Positions 1-8,432 of a stretch of 64,000 bases of DNA are shown here, in pieces. Both the position numbers and the translations under genes were made by a program. Source of the DNA: Puerhibacterium puerhi. Its GTDB lineage: Bacteria > Actinomycetota > Actinomycetes > Actinomycetales > Cellulomonadaceae. Numbering within the stretch: position 1 is the first letter of the stretch; each line of letters opens with the position of its first letter. The notes below the pieces were generated by a model, which saw only the letters and a list, made by a program, of their open reading frames with translations, had not been told where the DNA came from and did no database searches. The DNA is taken from positions 1 to 64,000 of the forward strand of contig NZ_WUWN01000014.1 in the NCBI RefSeq assembly GCF_009846865.1. Direction: 5' to 3'.

Positions 1-826
1 GGCGGGGGCGGGCGGCCGCCAGCCCGGCGGCCGGCGTCCGGGCCCGCAGCCGCGCCTCGCGCCGGCCGCGCACCGCGCCGACGCCGGCCACGAGGGGCGC
101 CAGCAGCACCACCCGCGCCAGCTTGGCCACGGTGGCGGTGGCGAGCGCCGTCGTCGACACCGCGCCCGCCGCGGCCACGACCTGGGCGACCTCCTGGACG
201 CTGGCGCCGACCCACAGCCCGGCGCGCTCGTCGCCGAGCCCCAGCAGCCGGGCCAGCGGCGGGAGCACCACGATCGCCAGCGTGCCGTACGCGGTGACCA
301 GCGCGAGGGCGGCGGCGACGGCGTCGCGCAGCCCGCGCTCCCGCTCGGCCCGCTCCTGCGGCGTCTCGCCGGGCCGGGCCCGCTCCAGCACGCCCGTCAT
401 GGCGGACACGGCCGCCGCGCCGCAGACGGCGAAGCCCGTGGCGACGAGCAGGGACTCCTCGCGGGTGGTGCCCACGCGGCGGCCGAGCAGCAGCGTGCCG
501 GCGAAGGTCACCGCCAGCGTCCCGGCGACGACCGCCAGCCCGCGCCAGCCCAGCGCCAGCACGTCCGGCAGGGACAGGCGCAGGCCCAGCAGCACGACGC
601 CCACGCGCAGCACCCGCCTGGCCACGACGGCGGTGCCGGGCGCCGTTGCCGCCCAGCGGCGCCCGGCGGCGGGGGAGCGGCGGGCGGCCGCGCCGGCGAC
701 CGTGCCGACCAGTGCGCCGAGCACCAGGGCGAGCACGAGCGGCGAGACGGTGGGCGTCAGCGGGGCGAGCGCGAGCAGCGCCGCGGTGGCGGCGGCGCAC
801 AGGAGCAGTCCGGGCAGGAGGGGCAC
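1..826 (-). CDS. YeiH-family putative sulfate/anion exporter (partial, C-terminus outside window)
   Basis: Integral membrane protein of the YeiH/UPF0324 family (putative sulfate or other anion exporter). About 275 residues are visible, read from a GTG at 826 down to the window edge, so the C-terminus is missing. The sequence is almost wholly alternating hydrophobic helices, with the family's conserved polar stretch GASVQEVAQVVAAAG in the second half and short Arg/Glu-rich loops between helices. The start was chosen because it opens the hydrophobic reading frame directly upstream; I see no strong ribosome-binding site. It is divergent from a LysR-type gene 69 bp away, the same arrangement as yeiE-yeiH in enterobacteria, so that regulator probably controls it. 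The exact substrate is inference. Confidence 0.8.
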   Translation of the reverse strand, partial: MPLLPGLLLCAAATAALLALAPLTPTVSPLVLALVLGALVGTVAGAAARRSPAAGRRWAATAPGTAVVARRVLRVGVVLLGLRLSLPDVLALGWRGLAVVAGTLAVTFAGTLLLGRRVGTTREESLLVATGFAVCGAAAVSAMTGVLERARPGETPQERAERERGLRDAVAAALALVTAYGTLAIVVLPPLARLLGLGDERAGLWVGASVQEVAQVVAAAGAVSTTALATATVAKLARVVLLAPLVAGVGAVRGRREARLRARTPAAGLAAARPR

Positions 827-880
827 GCCCCCACCCTGCCTCCCGCACCGCCGGCCCAGAACCCCGCCTCGCCGATGGGC

Positions 881-899
881 CCATAGCATCGGGCTATGG
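881..899. promoter_or_regulatory. Palindromic LysR-type operator overlapping -10 box and start codon
   Basis: A perfect 7-bp inverted repeat, CCATAGC-N5-GCTATGG, spans 881-899 between the divergent exporter and LysR genes. Its inner part fits the LysR T-N11-A pattern (ATA-N9-TAT). TAGCAT at 884-889 looks like a -10 box six bases ahead of the ATG at 896, so the regulator mRNA may be leaderless. The repeat would then cover both the -10 box and the start codon, as expected for negative autoregulation. Binding by the adjacent LysR protein is inferred. Confidence 0.55.
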
Positions 900-1837
900 C
901 GACCGAACGGCAGCGCGGGGAGCGCGCGTCCCTGGCGCTGCTGGAGCTGCTGGTGGCGACCCAGGCGCACGGGTCGATCAGCGCCGCCGCGCGGGCGCTC
1001 GGCATCAGCCAGCCCACCGCCTCGAACGGCCTGCGCGCGCTGGAGCGCCGCCTCGGGCTGGCCCTGCTGGCGCGCACGCCGCGCGGCGCCCGGCTCACGG
1101 CGGCGGGTGCCGCGGTCGCCGCGTGGGCCGGCGAGGTGGTCGCCGCGTCCGACCGCTTCGAGGACGCCGTCACCGCCCTGGGGTCCGGCGCGCGCGAGCG
1201 GCTGCGCGTCGCGGCGAGCCTGACCGTGGCGGAGTACCTCGCCCCGCGCTGGCTCGCCGCGCTGGCCGACGACCCCGGCCGCGGCGTGGCCGCCGACGTC
1301 GAGCTCGCCGTGCGCAACTCCCGCGACGTCATGGCGGCGCTGCTGCGCGAGGACGCCGACCTCGGCTTCGTCGAGGGCCCGGGCGTGCGGCGCGGCCTGC
1401 GCAGCCGCGTGCTCGCCGACGACGAGCTCGTCGTCGTGGTGGCGCCGACGCACCCCTGGGCGCGCCGCCGGTCCGTCGGGGCGGCGGCGCTCGTCGACGG
1501 CGGGCTGGTGGTGCGCGAGGAGGGGTCCGGCACGCGCGACGTGCTGGCGCGGGCGCTCGCCGCGGCCGGCGTCGCGCTCCCGGAGCACCTGCCGACGCTC
1601 GGCTCGACGGCCGCCGTCAAGGCGGCGGTCGCGCACGGCGGCGCGGTGGCGGTGGTCTCCGCGCTGGCGGTGGCCGACGACGTCGCGCGGGGCGCGCTGG
1701 TGCGGGTGCCGGTGGTGGGGCTGGACCTGCGGCGGCGGCTGCGGATGGTGTGGCGGGACGGCGCCGCGCTGTCGCCCGCCGCGCGCCGGCTGGCCGACAT
1801 CGCCACGGGCGGGCGCGCGGGCCTCAGCGCCTCGTGA
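896..1837 (+). CDS. LysR-family transcriptional regulator (YeiE/CysB-like context)
   Basis: A 313-aa DNA-binding regulator. Residues about 10-70 form the LysR winged helix-turn-helix (SISAAARALGISQPTASNGLRALERRLGLALL read in two pieces), followed by a linker helix and a periplasmic-binding-protein-like effector domain to the C-terminus, with the usual VVVAPTHPWA element near residue 185. Length is normal for the family. It is divergent from a YeiH-type exporter, so it probably senses a small anion or amino acid and controls that gene; the effector is unknown. A palindrome overlaps its start codon. The 3' end overlaps the convergent methyltransferase gene tail-to-tail by 14 bp. Confidence 0.88.
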   Translation: MATERQRGERASLALLELLVATQAHGSISAAARALGISQPTASNGLRALERRLGLALLARTPRGARLTAAGAAVAAWAGEVVAASDRFEDAVTALGSGARERLRVAASLTVAEYLAPRWLAALADDPGRGVAADVELAVRNSRDVMAALLREDADLGFVEGPGVRRGLRSRVLADDELVVVVAPTHPWARRRSVGAAALVDGGLVVREEGSGTRDVLARALAAAGVALPEHLPTLGSTAAVKAAVAHGGAVAVVSALAVADDVARGALVRVPVVGLDLRRRLRMVWRDGAALSPAARRLADIATGGRAGLSAS

Positions 1838-2567
1838 AGCGCCAGCAGTCCGTGGCGTAGGGCAGCGGCACCTCGGTGCGGCCGGCCAGGTCCGGGTGCG
1901 TGCGGGCGAGGGCGTCGACGCGGTCCAGCAGGGCCGCCCGGTCCGCCTCGGGCAGCGTGAGCACGTGGCTGCGCGACGCCGCCAGCGCGCGCAGGCCGGC
2001 GGGCGTCACGGTGTCGTCCCAGCGGGTGGTGGTCAGCTCCGGCGGGCCGAAGGCGGGCCCCGGCCGCGGCGTGTGCTTGGTGCCGCCCAGCACGTCGCCG
2101 TGGCGGACGATCGCCGCGAACCGCGCGACCCAGTCCACGGACTCGTCCCAGAGGTTCCACACGACACCGAGGACGCCGCCGGGCCGCAGCACGCGCGCGA
2201 TCTCGGCGCCCGCGGCGGGCTCGTCGAACCAGTGCCACGCCTGGGCGACCACGACGGCGTCCACCGACGCCTCGGGCAGCGGCAGCGCCTCGGCGGGCGC
2301 CACGTGCGCCTCGACGCCCGGCAGCGCCGCCGTGAGCCGGTCGAGCATGCCGGGGGAGTGGTCGACGGCCACCACGTCGTGGCCGTGCGCCACCAGCAGC
2401 GCGGTCATCTTCCCGGTCCCGGCGGCGAGGTCGAGCACCCGGCGGGGGGCCGGCAGCAGGGCGGCGACCACCGCGTCCGGGTACGACGGGCGCGCGGCGG
2501 CGTAGAGCTCCGCCTCCTGCCCGAAGGAGGCGGCGCGGTCGGCGTGGGAGGCCGGGTCGGGACGCAT
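1824..2567 (-). CDS. Class I SAM-dependent methyltransferase
   Basis: A 247-aa soluble methyltransferase of the UbiE/Methyltransf_11 type. The SAM-binding glycine motif is VLDLAAGTGKMTALL, followed by the acidic second strand VVAVDHSP and the strand-4 region VDAVVVAQAWHWFDE, typical of small-molecule methylases. The HWF signature and the late RVLRPGGVLGVVWN element are well conserved. I start at the ATG at 2567 (MRPDPASHADRAASFG) because family members begin near this point; an in-frame start 84 bases upstream would add a low-complexity Arg-rich tail. The substrate cannot be told. It converges on the LysR gene with a 14-bp overlap. Confidence 0.85.
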   Translation of the reverse strand: MRPDPASHADRAASFGQEAELYAAARPSYPDAVVAALLPAPRRVLDLAAGTGKMTALLVAHGHDVVAVDHSPGMLDRLTAALPGVEAHVAPAEALPLPEASVDAVVVAQAWHWFDEPAAGAEIARVLRPGGVLGVVWNLWDESVDWVARFAAIVRHGDVLGGTKHTPRPGPAFGPPELTTTRWDDTVTPAGLRALAASRSHVLTLPEADRAALLDRVDALARTHPDLAGRTEVPLPYATDCWRFTRR

Positions 2568-2733
2568 GCGTCGATCATGGCAGCGTCCGCGCAGAGGACG
2601 TGTCGAAGGCCACGCTGCGCTCACCTGCGCGGCTTTGGAACCACGGCCCATCGTCGGGTAATGTTCTCTGCCGTTGGCCCGTTCGGGACGGCGCCCTGAA
2701 AGCGTCGGATTTGTCCCGAAAGGTCCACCACCA

Positions 2734-2805
2734 TGGGGTATGGTGTAATTGGCAGCACGAGTGATTCTGGTTCACTTAGTCTAGGTTCGAGTCCTGGTAC
2801 CCCAG
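2734..2805 (+). tRNA. tRNA-Gln (anticodon CUG)
   Basis: A 72-base cloverleaf folds cleanly. The acceptor stem is TGGGGTA/TACCCCA, the anticodon stem AGTGA/TCACT encloses loop TTCTGGT with anticodon CTG reading CAG, and the T-arm is CTAGG-TTCGAGT-CCTGG. The discriminator base is G at 2805, as expected for glutamine. No CCA is encoded. It is the first of three tRNA genes that share a strand and are probably co-transcribed. Confidence 0.96.
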
Positions 2806-2870
2806 CGCTGAGCACCGGCCGGCATCGGCTAGAGTTCTCACGGCACGGTCCGGCGACGGACCGACGTCAC

Positions 2871-2943
2871 GCCCCTATCGTCTAGTGGCCTAGGACGCCG
2901 CCCTCTCACGGCGGTAACGCGGGTTCAAATCCCGCTGGGGGTA
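2871..2943 (+). tRNA. tRNA-Glu (anticodon CUC), copy 1
   Basis: A 73-base cloverleaf with anticodon stem CCGCC/GGCGG and loop CTCTCAC, giving anticodon CTC (GAG codon, the dominant Glu codon in GC-rich genomes). The T-arm is GCGGG-TTCAAAT-CCCGC, the acceptor stem pairs GCCCCTA with TGGGGGT, and the discriminator is A. It differs from the second copy at one D-loop base (AGTGG against AGCGG). No CCA is encoded. Confidence 0.96.
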
Positions 2944-3002
2944 CGCAGCAGCCGCACCGGCGACGGGCGGCGACGCACCGGCTCTTCGGAGCCACAGTTC
3001 TA

Positions 3003-3075
3003 GCCCCTATCGTCTAGCGGCCTAGGACGCCGCCCTCTCACGGCGGTAACGCGGGTTCAAATCCCGCTGGGGGTA
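3003..3075 (+). tRNA. tRNA-Glu (anticodon CUC), copy 2
   Basis: Near-identical tandem duplicate of the tRNA-Glu gene 59 bp upstream, with the same CTC anticodon loop and T-arm; only one D-loop base differs. The flanking 59-bp spacer is unrelated to the spacer after tRNA-Gln, so the duplication covers little beyond the tRNA body. A strong hairpin terminator follows 9 bp downstream and closes the tRNA transcript. Confidence 0.96.
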
Positions 3076-3084
3076 CAGGCAGGA

Positions 3085-3115
3085 GGCCCGGTCCGAACGG
3101 ACCGGGCCTTCGTCG
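3085..3115 (+). terminator. Rho-independent terminator of the tRNA operon
   Basis: A perfect 10-bp stem, GGCCCGGTCC/GGACCGGGCC with loop GAAC, covers 3085-3108 and is followed by a T-enriched tail (TTCGTCGTT). It starts 9 bases after the last tRNA-Glu. Confidence 0.85.
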
Positions 3116-3174
3116 TTCTCCGGGATGGGTCGGGGCGGCGCGAGGGTGCGCCGAGGGGCCGGCCGGCCCGCCGG

Positions 3175-3339
3175 TCAGCCGAACAGGCCCCCGACGAGGT
3201 CCACCAGGCGCCCGAACGCGGTGGTGATCACGTCCCACGCCGCCTCGAGGATGTCCGCCGCGCGGTCCGGGCTCGTCACCACGGCGTAGATCAGGAAGAT
3301 CACGACGAGCCAGACGACGACGGTCCTGAGCCTGCGCAT
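3175..3339 (-). CDS. Small single-pass membrane protein (54 aa), unknown function
   Basis: A short gene of 54 codons starting MRRLRTVVVWLVVIFLIYAV and ending VDLVGGLFG. A positively charged N-terminus (RRLR) precedes one hydrophobic segment at residues 7-22, followed by an amphipathic helix (PDRAADILEAAWDVITTAFGRL in two pieces) and a second weak hydrophobic end. The ATG at 3339 has a good upstream GAGAGGA ribosome-binding site seven bases away, which supports translation. It lies alone between the tRNA terminator and the IclR gene. I do not recognise a named family; small proteins of this shape are common and uncharacterised in actinobacteria. Confidence 0.6.
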   Translation of the reverse strand: MRRLRTVVVWLVVIFLIYAVVTSPDRAADILEAAWDVITTAFGRLVDLVGGLFG

Positions 3340-3438
3340 CGGGTCCTCTCGAGATCGGCGAGCGGGGTGGTCGAGCCGGGCGCACGGCTGCGGTGCGCCC
3401 GACCCGCACTGTAGTGAGCGACGGGGCGGCGGCCGGGG

Positions 3439-4158
3439 TCATTCCCCGGCGCGGCGCAGGACCTCGGTGAGGCGGTTGGCGGCCGCGACGACGGCCGCGG
3501 AGTGCAGGCGGCCCGGCTGGCGCGTGAGGCGCTCCACCGGCCCGGACACCGACACCGCGGCGACGACCTTGCCCGACGGCCCGCGCACCGGGGCCGACAC
3601 GCTGGCGACGCCGAGCTCGCGCTCGGACACCGACTGCGCCCAGCCGCGGCGTCGGACGCCGGACAGGATCGTGGCGGTGAAGACGGCCTCGCGCAGGCCG
3701 CGGTGCAGGCGGTCCGGCTCCTCCCAGGCGAGCAGCACCTGGGCGGCCGAGCCGGCGTGCATGGTGAGCGTCGCGCCCACCGGGATCGAGTCGCGCAGGC
3801 CGACCGGCCGCTCGGCGGCCGCGACGCAGACGCGGTGGTCGCCCTGGCGGCGGTAGAGCTGAGCGCTCTCGCCGGTGTGGTCGCGCAGCGCGATCAGCAC
3901 CGGGTTGGCCGCCGCGAGCAGGCGGTCCTCGCCCGCCGCCGTGGCGAGCTCGTTGAGGCGCGGTCCGAGGATGAACCGGCCCTGCATGTCGCGCGCGACC
4001 AGGCGGTGGTGCTCGAGCGCCACGGCGAGGCGGTGCGCGGTCGGTCGAGCAAGGCCCGTCGAGGCCACGAGCTGCGCCAGCGTGGCGGGCCCGGCCTCGA
4101 GCGCGCCCAGCACGGACGCGGCCTTGTCCAGCACGCCGACTCCGCTAGTATCGTCCAT
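3439..4158 (-). CDS. ndgR: IclR-family regulator of leucine biosynthesis (NdgR/LtbR type)
   Basis: A 239-aa IclR-family regulator. Residues about 5-70 are the winged helix-turn-helix ([36 protein letters not shown]) and the rest is the effector-binding domain, ending [15 protein letters not shown]. The ATG at 4158 ([16 protein letters not shown]) matches the compact start of NdgR/LtbR proteins, and a CAATAT-like -10 box six bases upstream suggests a leaderless mRNA. It is divergent from leuCD, the conserved actinobacterial position of the regulator that controls leuCD and other amino-acid genes. The assignment rests on family plus context. Confidence 0.85.
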   Translation of the reverse strand: MDDTSGVGVLDKAASVLGALEAGPATLAQLVASTGLARPTAHRLAVALEHHRLVARDMQGRFILGPRLNELATAAGEDRLLAAANPVLIALRDHTGESAQLYRRQGDHRVCVAAAERPVGLRDSIPVGATLTMHAGSAAQVLLAWEEPDRLHRGLREAVFTATILSGVRRRGWAQSVSERELGVASVSAPVRGPSGKVVAAVSVSGPVERLTRQPGRLHSAAVVAAANRLTEVLRRAGE

Positions 4159-4173
4159 AAGTCGATATTGCCG

Positions 4174-4188
4174 TCTCAGGTGCTGAGA
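4174..4188. promoter_or_regulatory. Candidate IclR operator between ndgR and leuC
   Basis: The perfect palindrome TCTCAG-GTG-CTGAGA lies between the divergent ndgR and leuC genes. On the ndgR strand it sits between a TTGCAA (-35-like) and a CAATAT (-10-like) element, so a bound protein would block its own transcription and could act on leuC. The binding protein is inferred to be the adjacent IclR regulator. Confidence 0.55.
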
Positions 4189-4230
4189 TTGCAAGTCGGC
4201 GGCATCGAACCCCGAGAAGGAGACGAGCAC

Positions 4231-5706
4231 ATGGCCGGCACGCTGGCGGAGAAGGTCTGGCAGGCGCACCTGGTGCGCCGTGGTTCCAACGGCGAACCGG
4301 ACCTCCTCTACATCGATCTCCACCTGCTGCACGAGGTCACGAGCCCGCAGGCCTTCGAGGGCCTGCGGCTGGCCGGGCGGCCGGTGCGCCGCCCCGACCT
4401 CACGATCGCGACCGAGGACCACAACACCCCGACGCTCGACATCGACCTGCCGATCGCGGACCTCACGAGCCGTACGCAGATCGACACGCTGCGCGCCAAC
4501 GCCAAGGAGTTCGGCATCCGCCTGCACTCCCTGGGCGACTCCGACCAGGGGATCGTCCACCAGGTGGGACCGCAGCTGGGCCTGACGATGCCCGGTCTCA
4601 CCGTCGTCTGCGGCGACTCGCACACCTCGACCCACGGTGCCTTCGGCGCCCTGGCGTTCGGCATCGGCACCTCCGAGGTGGAGCACGTGCTGGCCACCCA
4701 GACGCTGCCGCTCGCGCCGTTCAAGACGATGGCGATCACCGTCAACGGGCAGCTGCCGCCCGGCACGACGAGCAAGGACATCATCCTGGCGATCATCGCC
4801 AAGATCGGCACCGGCGGCGGGCAGGGCTACGTGCTCGAGTACCGCGGCGAGGCCATCCGCTCCCTGTCGATGGAGGCGCGGATGACGATCTGCAACATGT
4901 CGATCGAGGCCGGCGCGCGCGCCGGCATGATCGCGCCGGACGAGACCACGTTCGAGTACCTCAAGGGCCGCCCGCACGCGCCCGAGGGCGCCGACTGGGA
5001 CGCCGCGGTGGAGTACTGGAAGACGCTGCGCAGCGACGACGACGCCGTGTTCGACGCCGAGGTCGTGCTCGAGGCGGCCGACCTGGAGCCGTTCGTCACG
5101 TGGGGCACCAACCCGGGCCAGGGCCTGCCGCTGTCCGCGAGCGTGCCCGTGCCGGAGCAGATCGCCGACGAGAACGAGCGCACCGCCGCCGAGCGCGCCA
5201 TCGAGTACATGGGCCTGGAGCCGGGCACGCCGTTGCGCGAGATCGCGGTGGACACCGTGTTCATCGGCTCGTGCACCAACGGGCGCATCGAGGACCTGCG
5301 CTCGGTGGCCAAGGTGCTGCAGGGCCGCAGGAAGGCCGAGAACGTCCGCGTGCTCGTCGTGCCGTCGTCGGCCCGCGTGCGCCTGCAGGCCGAGGCCGAG
5401 GGCCTGGACGTGATCTTCAAGGAGTTCGGCGCCGAGTGGCGCAACGCCGGGTGCTCGATGTGCCTGGGCATGAACCCCGACCAGCTCGCGCCGGGAGAGC
5501 GGTCGGCCTCGACGTCGAACCGCAACTTCGAGGGCCGCCAGGGCAAGGGCGGGCGCACCCACCTGGTCTCGCCGCTGGTCGCCGCGGCCACGGCAGTGCG
5601 CGGCACGCTGTCCTCGGTCGCCGACCTGGACCTGCCCGCCGACGTCGACCTCACGACGTTCGACGGCTCGCCGCTGTCGCCGCTGGCCGCCCCGTCGCTC
5701 GTCTGA
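4231..5706 (+). CDS. leuC: 3-isopropylmalate dehydratase large subunit
   Basis: A 491-aa aconitase-family enzyme that isomerises 2-isopropylmalate to 3-isopropylmalate in leucine synthesis, working with LeuD in the cytoplasm. The three [4Fe-4S] ligands are visible: Cys348 in FIGSCTNGR, and Cys408 and Cys411 in [13 protein letters not shown], at the positions usual for LeuC. Conserved [21 protein letters not shown] and GTNPGQ motifs are present. The ATG at 4231 follows GAGAAGGAGACG, a clear ribosome-binding site, and gives the family N-terminus [15 protein letters not shown]. leuD follows 26 bp later. Control by the divergent IclR gene is likely. Confidence 0.97.
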   Translation: MAGTLAEKVWQAHLVRRGSNGEPDLLYIDLHLLHEVTSPQAFEGLRLAGRPVRRPDLTIATEDHNTPTLDIDLPIADLTSRTQIDTLRANAKEFGIRLHSLGDSDQGIVHQVGPQLGLTMPGLTVVCGDSHTSTHGAFGALAFGIGTSEVEHVLATQTLPLAPFKTMAITVNGQLPPGTTSKDIILAIIAKIGTGGGQGYVLEYRGEAIRSLSMEARMTICNMSIEAGARAGMIAPDETTFEYLKGRPHAPEGADWDAAVEYWKTLRSDDDAVFDAEVVLEAADLEPFVTWGTNPGQGLPLSASVPVPEQIADENERTAAERAIEYMGLEPGTPLREIAVDTVFIGSCTNGRIEDLRSVAKVLQGRRKAENVRVLVVPSSARVRLQAEAEGLDVIFKEFGAEWRNAGCSMCLGMNPDQLAPGERSASTSNRNFEGRQGKGGRTHLVSPLVAAATAVRGTLSSVADLDLPADVDLTTFDGSPLSPLAAPSLV

Positions 5707-5732
5707 CCGCCCCCGCCCGAGGAGTCATCGCC

Positions 5733-6380
5733 ATGGAGAAGTTCATCAGCCACACGGGCGTCGGGGTGCCGCTGCGCCGCAGCAACGTCGACACCGACCA
5801 GATCATCCCCGCCGTCTACCTCAAGCGGATCACCCGCACCGGGTTCGAGGACGCGCTGTTCGCCGCCTGGCGCGGCGACCCGTCGTTCGTGCTCAACCAG
5901 GACGCCTACCGCGCCGGGTCCGTGCTCGTCGCCGGCCCCGACTTCGGCACCGGCTCGTCGCGCGAGCACGCCGTGTGGGCGCTCAAGGACTACGGGTTCA
6001 AGGTCGTGCTCGCCTCCCGGTTCGCGGACATCTTCCGCGGCAACTCGGGCAAGCAGGGCCTCGTGGCCGGCGTCGTCGCCCAGGAGGACATCGAGCTGCT
6101 CTGGAAGATCCTCGAGACCAAGCCGGGCACCGAGGTGACCGTCGACCTCGAGGCGCGCACCGTCCACGCCGACGACGTCACGGTGCCCTTCCAGATCGAC
6201 GACTACACCCGCTGGCGCCTCATGGAGGGCCTGGACGACATCGGCCTCACGCTGCAGCGCGAGGACGAGATCTCCGCCTTCGAGGCGCAGCGCGAGGCGT
6301 GGCGGCCCAGGACGCTGCCCGCCAAGCACCTGCCGTCCGTGCCCGTCGAGCCGGCCCGCCCGGTGGAGCGCACGGCCTGA
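5733..6380 (+). CDS. leuD: 3-isopropylmalate dehydratase small subunit
   Basis: A 215-aa small subunit forming the swivelling domain of isopropylmalate isomerase. It has the family start [20 protein letters not shown] with the [13 protein letters not shown] segment, and the loop [17 protein letters not shown] that contacts substrate. The C-terminal part ([20 protein letters not shown]) is full length for actinobacterial LeuD and carries a short Pro-rich tail. The ATG follows CGAGGAGTCATCGCC, a good ribosome-binding site. It is the second gene of the leuCD operon and ends 43 bp before the convergent flavin-dependent oxidoreductase gene. Confidence 0.96.
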   Translation: MEKFISHTGVGVPLRRSNVDTDQIIPAVYLKRITRTGFEDALFAAWRGDPSFVLNQDAYRAGSVLVAGPDFGTGSSREHAVWALKDYGFKVVLASRFADIFRGNSGKQGLVAGVVAQEDIELLWKILETKPGTEVTVDLEARTVHADDVTVPFQIDDYTRWRLMEGLDDIGLTLQREDEISAFEAQREAWRPRTLPAKHLPSVPVEPARPVERTA

Positions 6381-6423
6381 GACGTCCCACCGCTGCGAGT
6401 GTCGGGCCCCGGCGCGTCCGGGC

Positions 6424-7287
6424 TCACAGGCGCGGCGGCCCCTGGCGCACCTTCTCCAGCAGCACCTCGGGCGTCACCGTCGTCGGGTCCCACCACGACT
6501 CGAGCCACCACGTGGCCCCGGCGTCGGCGAGCTCGCGCGCCTGCGCCGCGGCCTTCTGCGGGTCCTCGTCCAGGCGGCCCTGGAACGCGATCTCGAACGG
6601 CCCGGCGTCGGGGCCGCGGCGCTCGGCGATCCATGCGGCGAGGTCGCGGATCGCGAGCGCGTCGGCCTCGGCGTCCTCGGGCGACTCGCCGCGCACCTGC
6701 GGGACGATGCCGTCCCAGCGCAGGGCGCGCTCCAGGCTGCGCAGCGGCGGGCGCTCGGCGTCCCACACCCCCACGGGCCACACCGGGACGCGCCCGCGCA
6801 CCGGCGGCACCGGGAACCGGAACGGGCCCGTGGTGACCAGCTCGCCGTCGTAGTCGAACTCCTCGCCCGACCAGGACCGCTCCAGCCAGCCCAGCACCTC
6901 GTCCAGCAGCCGCGCGCGCTCGCGCAGCGCGACCGGCTGGCCGGGCACCGAGGTGAACGCCCGGTCGGTCGGCACGCCCACCCCGACGGGCAGCACGAGC
7001 CGGCCGCCGGACAGGTGGTCGACGGTCAGGACCTGCTGGGCCAGCTCCCACGGTCGGCGCCGCGGGACCGCGAACACCACCGCGCCCAGGGTGATCCGCT
7101 CGGTCACCGCCGCCGCCGCGGCCAGCAGCGCGAACGGGTCCCACGTCGGGTGGGCGTCGAAGCCCCCCTCGTCGAGGCTCACGCCGTCCCAGCTGAAGAA
7201 GCCGTCCCAGCCGTGCTCCTCCGCCTCGCGCGCCAGCCGCACCTGCTGCTCCGGGGTGCCGTAGCTCCCCACGAATCCGAACCGCAT
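6424..7287 (-). CDS. LLM-class (luciferase-like) flavin-dependent oxidoreductase
   Basis: A 287-aa protein with the bacterial luciferase/F420-dependent TIM-barrel fold. It begins MRFGFVGSYGTPEQQVRLAREAEEHGWDG, the typical first strand and helix, and contains the ERITLGAVVF, QQVLTVDHLSGGRLVLPVGVG and WDGIVPQV elements of the LLM family. It may use FMN or F420; the sequence alone does not decide. The substrate is unknown. It is a single gene convergent with leuD, so no operon partner helps. Confidence 0.85.
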   Translation of the reverse strand: MRFGFVGSYGTPEQQVRLAREAEEHGWDGFFSWDGVSLDEGGFDAHPTWDPFALLAAAAAVTERITLGAVVFAVPRRRPWELAQQVLTVDHLSGGRLVLPVGVGVPTDRAFTSVPGQPVALRERARLLDEVLGWLERSWSGEEFDYDGELVTTGPFRFPVPPVRGRVPVWPVGVWDAERPPLRSLERALRWDGIVPQVRGESPEDAEADALAIRDLAAWIAERRGPDAGPFEIAFQGRLDEDPQKAAAQARELADAGATWWLESWWDPTTVTPEVLLEKVRQGPPRL

Positions 7288-7403
7288 CGTCCGTCCCTTC
7301 GTCGTCGGGCCCCACCGACGATACGAGCCGCCGCCGACACGAGTTCCCCCGCTCGTGCCCGAGGGGTTCCGCGGGCACGTGACGTGCGGCGATACTGGCG
7401 CCC

Positions 7404-7892
7404 ATGGAGGCCACCGCCGTCGTCCTGCTCGCCGTCACCGCCCTCGGCGCAGGGGTCGTGAGCGGGGTCTTCTTCGCGTTCTCGGGCTTCGTGATGCAGG
7501 GGCTCGACCTGCTGCCGGCGCCGGAGGCCGCCCGGGCGATGCGGTCGATCAACGTCACCGCGCTGCGGCCGCCGCTGATGGTCGTGCTGTTCGGGACCGC
7601 GGTGCTCGCCGTCGTCGTCGCGGTGGTGACCGTCGTCGACGGCGCGGGCGGCGCGTGGTGGGCGGTGGCCGGCGCGGCCGTCTACCTGGCGAGCGTCGTC
7701 GGCGTGACCTCCGCGGCGAACGTGCCGCGCAACAACGCCCTGGACGCCGCGCCCCGCCAGGACGAGGCGCTCGCGCGGGCGTGGTGGGCGTACCGGCCGG
7801 GGTGGACGGCGTGGAACCACGTGCGCACGGCCGGCGGCGCCGTCTCGGCCGCGCTGTTCGTCGTCGCGCTCGTCGCCACCGTCGGGGGCTGA
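7404..7892 (+). CDS. DUF1772 (anthrone oxygenase-like) membrane protein
   Basis: A 162-aa membrane protein with four predicted transmembrane segments near residues 4-25, 53-75, 82-100 and 143-160. The pattern GVFFAFSGFVMQGLD followed by MRSINVTALRPP and later VPRNNALD is the signature of the DUF1772 family, named for the anthrone-oxygenase domain. Catalysis in bacteria has not been shown broadly, so the role is open. The DUF1697 gene follows after 9 bp, probably in the same transcript. Confidence 0.8.
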   Translation: MEATAVVLLAVTALGAGVVSGVFFAFSGFVMQGLDLLPAPEAARAMRSINVTALRPPLMVVLFGTAVLAVVVAVVTVVDGAGGAWWAVAGAAVYLASVVGVTSAANVPRNNALDAAPRQDEALARAWWAYRPGWTAWNHVRTAGGAVSAALFVVALVATVGG

Positions 7893-7901
7893 GGGGGAGA
7901 C

Positions 7902-8432
7902 GTGACGCGCTACGTCGGCCTGCTGCGCGGCATCGCGCCGTCGAACCCCGCCATGCGCAACGCCAACCTGCGGCGCGTCGCCGAGGGCGTGGGGCTGCGG
8001 GACGTGCGGACGGTGATCTCCAGCGGCAACCTCGTGTTCGACGCCGACGCCGAGGCCGCCGACATCGAGGAGCGGCTCGAGGCAGCGTGGCCCGAGCAGC
8101 TGGGCTTCGCCAGCACGTCGATCGTGCGCAGCCGCGCGGAGGTCGAGCGGCTCGTCGCGGCGGACCCGTTCGCCGGCCTGGAGCACGGGCCGGCGTCGTA
8201 CCTGCTGGTGACGTTCCTCAAGGACCCGTCGCGGGCGGCCGAGCCGCCGGCGGCGGCGCCCGACGGAGCGGCCTTCCGCCTCCTCGGCGCGGCGCACGGC
8301 GCGGTCTTCAGCGTCACCGACACCACGGGCCGGGCGGTCGACGTGATGTCGTGGCTGGAGAAGGTCTACGGGACGGGCATCTCGTCGCGCACCTGGCGCA
8401 CGGTGCTGCGCCTGCGCGACGCGCTGCGCTGA
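7902..8432 (+). CDS. DUF1697 domain protein
   Basis: A 176-aa soluble protein of the DUF1697 family (COG3797). The start MTRYVGLLRGIAPSNPAMRNANLRR and the core TVISSGNLVFDAD match the family's first beta-alpha units, where most members read YVALLRGINVGG...M..L......G......ISSGNVVF. The function of the family is unknown. Translation starts at a GTG preceded by GAGGGGGA. The stop codon is the first TGA of a 13-bp tandem repeat that runs on for almost four units. Confidence 0.85.
   Translation: MTRYVGLLRGIAPSNPAMRNANLRRVAEGVGLRDVRTVISSGNLVFDADAEAADIEERLEAAWPEQLGFASTSIVRSRAEVERLVAADPFAGLEHGPASYLLVTFLKDPSRAAEPPAAAPDGAAFRLLGAAHGAVFSVTDTTGRAVDVMSWLEKVYGTGISSRTWRTVLRLRDALR

Noticed and set aside
3439-5562. 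One 707-codon minus-strand frame spanning ndgR and the antisense of leuC
   Set aside because: Only the last 239 codons are the IclR protein; the upstream extension is the antisense of leuC and carries no domain.
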